A stretch of DNA of 64,000 nucleotides from DASSKP01 sp035695045 (lineage in GTDB: Bacteria; Actinomycetota; Actinomycetes; JAFAQI01), in NCBI GenBank assembly GCA_035695045.1, contig DASSEX010000051.1, positions 124,001 to 188,000 of the forward strand. The letters are read 5' to 3'. Positions 59,042-64,000 of the stretch are shown piece by piece. The translations under genes were made by a program, and so were the position numbers. The stretch's first letter is position 1, and every line of letters begins with the position of its first letter. Below the pieces are notes generated by a model. It ran no database searches and was not told the origin of the DNA. It worked only from the letters and a program-made list of their open reading frames with translations.

Positions 59042-60172
59042 TCACGCAGCGTGCGCTACCTGGCGGCGCAGCGCTGCCAGCGTGGCGGCGTGCCCTGCCC
59101 GCATGAACGTCGGCCACTCACGGGTGTCCACGAACTGCTCGTAGAACCCCGTGCCGGCGACCTTCTGGTACGGGACCGGTTCGACCAGGATCGTGCGGGC
59201 ACTTTCGCGCAGCCGGGCCAAGTGCTCGCGCGCGAGCTGAATCTGCTGGCACGTGCGCACCTGCGACGCGGCATACACGATGCTCAGTGCATGCCCGTCC
59301 CAACCGGTCACGTCCTCGCCGCGGAACTCATGCGGGTAGAAGCCGTTGAGCGCCAGAGCCGTGTCGACGGGCGGCTCGATGTCGAGCACCGGCCGCACGG
59401 GGAAGATGTCCACGATCCCGCCGTCGCACCACTTCAGACCGTCCATCGTCACCGGCTGGACGAACAGCGGCAGTGAGACGGCCATCCGGATGGCCCGAGC
59501 GACGGGCAGATCCGGGTAGGTGCGCGGGCCGAGGTACTCGAGCCGGTTGTGCTCGACGTTCCAGATCGGTGCGTACGTCGGCGTCTTCAGGCTGCCCAAC
59601 GTGAGGTCACCGAAGTGCTGCCGGTAGAAGGCCTCCAGCCGGTCCCCGCGCAGCAAGCCGGCCCACCCGCGCGCCAGCGTCGGCAGCAGGGCCGCAACCT
59701 CGCGCCAGCCGGGGTCGACGTAATCGGCCGGGCGGAGGGACGCGGTCATCTCGGCGACCTCGGCGGCCGGCATGCCGGCGCCGAGCGGGAAACCGAAGAG
59801 CGCGGACCCCGAGCACACCGAGTACACAGCGGTCGGAGTGTTCGTCTCCTCGAGCGCGCGGGCGACGCCGACGAGCGAGGCCAACGCGCCGCTGCCGCCC
59901 GTGGAAACGACGCCCACCCGACCTGGAAGCGGTGCGGGCGGCGTACCGCGAAGCGGCCGGAAGATCGCACCCGGCTCGGGGCGACGGTCGATCGGCAGGG
60001 GCAACAGGCCGCGGCGGATCGTGTCGAGGAACCCGGCGTCGTGGCGAAGCGCAGACGCCACGTCACGAGCCCGGACAATCACGTCGAAGTACTGACGCAT
60101 CCGAAAGATGTCTACTGCCGCATCCAGAAGGGTGTGGGGCTGCCGGTCGGTGGCATTCGGCATGGCACTCAC
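59042..60172 (-). CDS. Patatin-like phospholipase family protein
   Basis: A 376-residue patatin-fold protein. Oxyanion-type glycines in VGVVSTGGSGALASLVG, the nucleophile elbow VCSGSALFG, where the canonical Gly-x-Ser-x-Gly is altered to Cys-Ser-Gly-Ser (the likely Ser is in position but the first Gly is Cys), and the catalytic Asp in WCDGGIVDIFP (DGG/A motif). Lipase or acyl hydrolase activity is likely but the changed elbow makes it less sure. No signal peptide. It converges with arr (seven-base gap). Confidence 0.83.
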   Translation of the reverse strand: MSAMPNATDRQPHTLLDAAVDIFRMRQYFDVIVRARDVASALRHDAGFLDTIRRGLLPLPIDRRPEPGAIFRPLRGTPPAPLPGRVGVVSTGGSGALASLVGVARALEETNTPTAVYSVCSGSALFGFPLGAGMPAAEVAEMTASLRPADYVDPGWREVAALLPTLARGWAGLLRGDRLEAFYRQHFGDLTLGSLKTPTYAPIWNVEHNRLEYLGPRTYPDLPVARAIRMAVSLPLFVQPVTMDGLKWCDGGIVDIFPVRPVLDIEPPVDTALALNGFYPHEFRGEDVTGWDGHALSIVYAASQVRTCQQIQLAREHLARLRESARTILVEPVPYQKVAGTGFYEQFVDTREWPTFMRAGHAATLAALRRQVAHAA

Positions 60173-60273
60173 CTCATGGGCATCCTGCGCTTGCCACAGC
60201 GGTCGGCACCAGGGCCGAACGTCAGCCTCTTGCGCCCGACTTCGTCGGCCAGTCCAGCGATGTCAGAGACCGG

Positions 60274-60981
60274 TCAGCTGGGAGAACGGTCAGCGATGAG
60301 GTCCTGTGCGATCTCCCGCATCTTGCGATGCTGACGGGCGCTCTGATCGCGGAGCATCTCGAACGCCTCGTCGGGTCCGACACCGGCTTCCGCCATCAGC
60401 AGACCGACGGCTGATCCGATCATCCGGTTGCTCTCGACGGCCTCTCGCAAGGTGGCCAGTTGCTGCCGCAGTTCGGCAGCGACTTCACGCTCGCGCTTGA
60501 GTGCCCCCGCCAGCTCGCGCCAGGCTCGGGCGGCGGGGCGTGCTGCCGGCGCCGAGTCGGCGTCGCCTGCGAACAGATCAGTGACGTCCTCGACGTGATG
60601 CAGGACGGCGGCGCACCGGCCCGCCTCGTCGCGGATCGGTGAGTTCACCGGCGTCCACACCTTGTACCGGAAACGTCCGGCCGTGTCAGTGTCCCGGACG
60701 TCGTAGCGCTGCACACCCATGTAGTGCCGTGTCCCGCGAGTGAACACGTGGTGCAGCGACGCGGACAGGCGACGCACGCCGTCTGCGTGCGGGTCGTTCG
60801 GGTTGTCGGGGAAGGCCACGAACATCTCTTCGCCGAGCAGGTCGCTCCGCAGATGCCCGGTCGCGGCTTCGTACGCCCGGTTCACTGCGCGGATCTTGAG
60901 CTGACGGTCGAGGATCGCATACGGCGCTGCCGTCGCTTCGAACACAGGCGCGGCAGCCACTGCCACGATGGCTTCCGTCAT
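60274..60981 (-). CDS. PAS domain and ANTAR RNA-binding domain protein
   Basis: A 235-residue sensor: a PAS domain (about 10-130; AILDRQLKIRAVNRAYEAAT, PVNSPIRDEAGRCAAVLHHV) that may bind a small ligand or sense redox state, then an ANTAR domain (about 175-230; LREAVESNRMIGSAVGLLMA, LRDQSARQHRKMREIA). ANTAR domains bind paired stem-loops in mRNA and prevent termination. No antiterminator-type double hairpin is seen next to the gene, so its targets are elsewhere. Regulator role inferred from domain order. Confidence 0.88.
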   Translation of the reverse strand: MTEAIVAVAAAPVFEATAAPYAILDRQLKIRAVNRAYEAATGHLRSDLLGEEMFVAFPDNPNDPHADGVRRLSASLHHVFTRGTRHYMGVQRYDVRDTDTAGRFRYKVWTPVNSPIRDEAGRCAAVLHHVEDVTDLFAGDADSAPAARPAARAWRELAGALKREREVAAELRQQLATLREAVESNRMIGSAVGLLMAEAGVGPDEAFEMLRDQSARQHRKMREIAQDLIADRSPS

Positions 60982-61145
60982 CGCTCACCGTCCCCGCTCG
61001 CGATGTCTCACCGTACGGCGCCTCCCCCCCTCCGGCAGCGGAAGGGCTGAACCTGTGCCGGTCAGTTCCGGCACTGCGCCCCGACGCCGGGCCAGCAAGC
61101 ACCCGTGCGGGTCCGCGCTCTGCCTGAGTCGATCTCGACGACGCG

Positions 61146-62177
61146 TCACTCGGTCACGGTCAACGCACGCGTGCGGCTGGCACCGGCGGGATGGGTCGCA
61201 GAAGCGGGCAGGTAGACGCGGTAGTAGTCGGTCGTCGCGACGGTCGGCGTGATGGTGAAGGAGTAGTGACCTCGAGAGCCGATCGTGGTCTTGGCCCACG
61301 TGTGCCATGCGCCCGAGTAGTACCCCTGCCTGAACACCGTCTCGCCGGAGTAGAGCGGGCTGGTCGAACCGTACGCGGTGACGTTGTGGTTGACCTGCGT
61401 CGTGCTGCTGGACAGGTTCAGACTCATGGCAGGACGCAGGGTCGGCCACGTTGCCGCGGTCGTGACGAACCAGTGAGCGTCGGCCGTGTCCGCGCGGGTG
61501 TCCTCGTCGTACGAACAGGTCCCCTGGTCGGTGAGCGCGAGCACCGTGTTGGTGCCCGGCAACAGGTCCGGCCCCCCGGAGTCGTTGTTGCACGAGTTGC
61601 CCGATCCGGCCTCGAGGTAGAGCCACGACGAGCTGCGCCCCGTGATCACCTCACTCGCCGACCGGCGCTGGCCGAGGTAGGGCTGTCCGATGCCGACGAC
61701 GGTCACCGTGCTGCCGACAGGCCGATTCGCGGTGACGCCGTTCGCTGCGAGGACGGCGTAGCCGATCGGCGGCGGGCTCTTCAGCACGATCGCAGCAAGA
61801 TCGTGCGTGTGGTTCGAGGGGTCATAGTTGGGATGCACGTACCAAGGCCCCGTGTAAGTGGTCGCGCTCGACGACCATGTCGAGGCGAAGCTGACGAGGG
61901 CGCCGGTGCCGTTGTGACGGCCGTTGCGGTAGAGGCAGTGGCCGTCAGTGAGAGCCACCACGACGCCGTTGTCCCCGCGCACGAGCGAGACGGTGCAGGT
62001 GGGCGATGAGCCACCGGGAGGGACCAGCGCCCCTACGTATGGATGCTGCGAGCCGTCGGGGGTTCCGCCCGTGACTGCTCCCGCTGGTGCAGGGATGGAG
62101 AGAGCCGCGACCATGACTCCTGACGCCGCGGTGGCCATCGTCAGTGTCAGCCGCTGCAGCACACGCCGTTCCGGCAT
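61146..62177 (-). CDS. Secreted trypsin-like serine protease with C-terminal beta-domain
   Basis: A 343-residue exported S1-family protease. Start ATG 62177 begins a signal peptide (PERRVLQRLTLTMATAASGV), maturing near GAVTGGT, a propeptide-type cleavage. Catalytic triad: His80 (ALTDGHCLY, with Asp-Gly in place of the usual Ala-Ala before His), Asp126 (THDLAAIVL), Ser200 (NNDSGGPDL). A roughly 95-residue beta-sandwich-like domain follows (after residue 250). Disulfide cysteines are present near the catalytic Ser. Likely a degradative or host-matrix protease; specificity unknown. Confidence 0.87.
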   Translation of the reverse strand: MPERRVLQRLTLTMATAASGVMVAALSIPAPAGAVTGGTPDGSQHPYVGALVPPGGSSPTCTVSLVRGDNGVVVALTDGHCLYRNGRHNGTGALVSFASTWSSSATTYTGPWYVHPNYDPSNHTHDLAAIVLKSPPPIGYAVLAANGVTANRPVGSTVTVVGIGQPYLGQRRSASEVITGRSSSWLYLEAGSGNSCNNDSGGPDLLPGTNTVLALTDQGTCSYDEDTRADTADAHWFVTTAATWPTLRPAMSLNLSSSTTQVNHNVTAYGSTSPLYSGETVFRQGYYSGAWHTWAKTTIGSRGHYSFTITPTVATTDYYRVYLPASATHPAGASRTRALTVTE

Positions 62178-62318
62178 CACCGCGCCCCTCCGTCCATGAT
62201 CGTGTTCGGAGTACGCCGCCGGATTCTTGAGCCTGGGCACGCGAGATCATCAACCGCTACGACGGTGCCTGTGCACCTCCAACAGCGCTCACGTCAACTG
62301 ACATGACCTGAGCACTCT

Positions 62319-62674
62319 TGGAGGTGGCGGGAATCGAACCCGCGTCCTTCGGCGGCTCATCAAGGCTTCTCCGGGTGCAGCCTGCTGCAGTTTTCTCAGC
62401 CCCAGCGTTCTCGCAGGCAAGACGCTGCGGGCTCAGTCACTGTTTGGTTTCCCTACCGCCCCCGTGACCGGGGCGATCGGTGGAGCCCTCTATCGATGCC
62501 AGGTCCCAGAGCGAGGGCACATCTGGGCTGACAGCTCAGCTACCGTCAGGCAGCGAGAGCGAGCCGGTTGTTATCGGCATTTATTGAAGTCGCCGCGATG
62601 GATTAACGAGCTCACGCGACATCCTCGACCCGCTTCCCTTGAATCGACGTCCGAAGTCGAAACCGTTCACCCCC
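62319..62674 (-). ncRNA. ssrA: tmRNA (ssrA)
   Basis: Minus strand, about 356 nucleotides. The 5' end GGGGGTGAACGG pairs with the 3' end CACCTCC (seven acceptor-stem pairs, one G-U); TTCGACTT follows at the 5' side and the T-arm GCGGGTTCGATTCCCGC is complete at the 3' side. CCA is not encoded. The tag frame (62578-62546) reads GCC GAT AAC AAC CGG CTC GCT CTC GCT GCC TGA, giving ADNNRLALAA, with the expected LALAA ending recognised by proteases. Upstream TTCAATAAAT is the usual A-rich region before the resume codon. Rescues stalled ribosomes together with SmpB, which is not in the window. Confidence 0.97.
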
Positions 62675-62735
62675 GTCGTAGGGATTGGTTGGACACGATC
62701 ATCGTACGACGTCATAACGCCGGACGACACTCGTT

Positions 62736-64000
62736 TCATCCCCCGCGGACAGCCTCCGCAAGCTCCGCGAGCGCCCCCGGAAGCCGGTCCACCAGTTCCC
62801 AGACATCGTCGACCAGGTCCGGACACGCCATCACGCCGACGTCGAGCCGATCGAGGTTCGACAGCACGGTGATGTTCATGCCCGCGCCGGGCAGCAAGGG
62901 GCCGAGCGGGTAGATCGCGTCGACCTGCGCGCCCGCCAGATAGAGCGGGATCGGCGGCCCCATCACGTTGCTGACCACGAGGTTGAGCAGCGTCGGCTGC
63001 ACGGACGCCAGCCCCAGCGTCCGCGTCGCCCACGTCACCACCGACAGCGCCGCCGGCGGCGTCACGTCCGCGAGCTCCGCGATCGCGCCGGGGCCGACGG
63101 CACCGGTGAAGGCCTTCGCCGCGGTGGTCGCGTCATGCACGGCAACGAGGAGCTCCGCGCCGGCGAGAGCGGGCTGCATCGGCAATGCGACCAGCATCGT
63201 CGCCAGCGTGTTCGTCCCGACGGCGTCGCCCTCGCCGGCATTGACGGGAACGCCGGCGACCACCCGATCAGGCAGCGCTGCGCGCGCCTGGAGGTAGCCG
63301 CGCAGCGCGACCGCGACGGCGGCGAGGACGACGTCGTTGAGCTTCACGCCGGCGGCGTCCTTCACGGCTCGGGCCTCGTCCAGCGACAGCGCGGCAAAGG
63401 CCGCGGCCCGCCGCGCGGTCGGCGTGCCGCTGATGATGGTCGACGGTGCGACCGGTGGCAGACCGGCGCGACCGTGATGCCGCACGACACCGACCAGGTC
63501 ACCCGCCGCGGACGCCGCGCCGCGCACGCCGCGCACCGCGAGGCGGCCGATCGCCAGCGGTCGTCGGACCTGCGCCAGCGCGGTACGGCGCGCGACGGCC
63601 AGCCGGCCGGGTGGCTCAGCCGACGTGGCCGGTGACGTACCCGGAGGCGACTCCGGTGCCGACGCCGGCTCGGGCGACAGGTCGAGCAGCTCCGCGATGA
63701 ACTCAGCACCTGCGGCGCCGTACAGCGTGGAGTGGTGCACCTTCGCGATCAGCGCGACGCGGCCGTCGGCAAGACCTTCGACGACGTAGAGCTGCCACAG
63801 CGGTTTCGACCGGTCGAGCAGCTCGGTCGTGATCTCACCGACGAGGTCACCGAGTGCGTGCAGGTCACCGGAGCCGCCCAGCCGACGCCAGAACAGATGG
63901 TCGTCGATGTCCGGCGTCTCGTAGTGCCAGTAGGGGCGGTCCAACGCCAGCGGCACGTGGACCAGGCGGCGGCAGAACGGTGGCATCCGCGGCAGCCGTT
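62736..64000 (-). CDS. WS/DGAT-family acyltransferase with altered active-site motif (5' truncated by window edge)
   Basis: At least 420 residues; the frame runs off the window, so the first part of the protein is missing. N-terminal DRPYWHYETPDI and PLWQLYVVEGL, the DUF1298 region (GVKLNDVVLAAVAVAL with the ND motif; NLVVSNVMGPPIPLYLAGAQ) and the C-terminal MNITVLSNLDRLDVGV all fit the WS/DGAT family. The catalytic motif reads KVHHSTLYGAAG: the two His are kept but the Asp of HHxxxDG is Tyr. The second His is the proposed base, so activity may persist, but the change could alter function. Ends about 60 bases after the tmRNA gene on the same strand. Confidence 0.88.
   Translation of the reverse strand, partial: RLPRMPPFCRRLVHVPLALDRPYWHYETPDIDDHLFWRRLGGSGDLHALGDLVGEITTELLDRSKPLWQLYVVEGLADGRVALIAKVHHSTLYGAAGAEFIAELLDLSPEPASAPESPPGTSPATSAEPPGRLAVARRTALAQVRRPLAIGRLAVRGVRGAASAAGDLVGVVRHHGRAGLPPVAPSTIISGTPTARRAAAFAALSLDEARAVKDAAGVKLNDVVLAAVAVALRGYLQARAALPDRVVAGVPVNAGEGDAVGTNTLATMLVALPMQPALAGAELLVAVHDATTAAKAFTGAVGPGAIAELADVTPPAALSVVTWATRTLGLASVQPTLLNLVVSNVMGPPIPLYLAGAQVDAIYPLGPLLPGAGMNITVLSNLDRLDVGVMACPDLVDDVWELVDRLPGALAELAEAVRGG

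Noticed and set aside
56583..59144. An 853-codon plus-strand open frame across katG and arr
   Set aside because: It is antisense to katG and then runs out of frame through arr, both firmly identified by active-site motifs.
62464..62913. A plus-strand open frame over the tmRNA region
   Set aside because: The stretch is explained by ssrA on the minus strand, with paired ends and a proper tag frame.
1..64000. CRISPR array, insertion sequence, prophage or integrase
   Set aside because: No regularly spaced direct repeats, transposase or integrase motifs were found in any identified gene; the DUF222/HNH protein is not evidence for a mobile element.

Overview
The window is high-GC DNA from an actinobacterium. 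The evidence is mycothiol-type chemistry (a maleylpyruvate-isomerase-family protein), an InhA-type enoyl reductase in a FasR-headed type II fatty acid operon, two WS/DGAT wax ester/triacylglycerol synthases, an Arr rifampin ADP-ribosyltransferase, a PAS-ANTAR protein, a DUF222/HNH protein and many GTGA/ATGA stop-start overlaps. Genus cannot be fixed from the sequence alone. Coding density is very high and no gap between genes exceeds about 250 bases. No insertion sequence, prophage or CRISPR array is visible.

Layout. 1-2.3 kb: end of an EamA transporter, then pncB-pncA (NAD salvage). 2.3-6.8 kb: sulfotransferase, secreted FG-GAP protein, and a TetR-metallo-beta-lactamase-maleylpyruvate isomerase operon with a clear TetR operator. 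6.8-10.6 kb: one 1282-codon frame joining a cupredoxin/multicopper oxidase, five membrane segments and a secreted beta-helix protein that has its own ribosome binding site. 10.8-17.7 kb: acyl-CoA synthetase, aldose epimerase, YqgE, an FtsL-like protein, P450, DUF2461, DUF222/HNH. 18-24.5 kb: secreted copper protein, glycosyltransferase, PadR/HAAS pair, aminotransferase-V protein, flavin disulfide oxidoreductase. 24.7-29.7 kb: fibronectin-III protein, SDR, WS/DGAT, MmcQ.

29.7-37.5 kb (minus strand): a compact FAS II operon, fasR-fabD-fabH-acpP-fabF-accD-fabG-fabI. It resembles the kas/accD6 and mabA-inhA operons of mycobacteria joined together. FabD carries an extra biotinyl/lipoyl-like domain that has no lysine to modify.

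37.6-45.6 kb: the most notable part. A MerR-B12 regulator has the CarH/LitR photoreceptor residues at the exact CarH spacing. It faces a divergent operon (COG2907 FAD oxidase, DUF1365, cyclopropane-fatty-acid-synthase-like methyltransferase, SDR, SRPBCC). Between them lie three consecutive 11-bp repeats fitting nnnTnnACAnn, the CarH operator pattern, laid over the promoters of both directions. This predicts a light/B12-controlled membrane-lipid modification system. The minus-strand side also carries a GNAT protein, an enoyl-CoA hydratase and a MftD-like flavoprotein, and ends in a 20-bp perfect hairpin.

45.7-64 kb: LLM oxidoreductase, MarR-MFS efflux pair, SDR, TPR protein, YdeI protein, secreted proteins, a penicillin-acylase-family enzyme with an LATTG sortase signal, a Ser/Pro-rich secreted protein coupled to an L,D-transpeptidase, katG, arr, patatin, PAS-ANTAR, trypsin-like protease, tmRNA (tag ADNNRLALAA) and a second WS/DGAT cut by the window edge.
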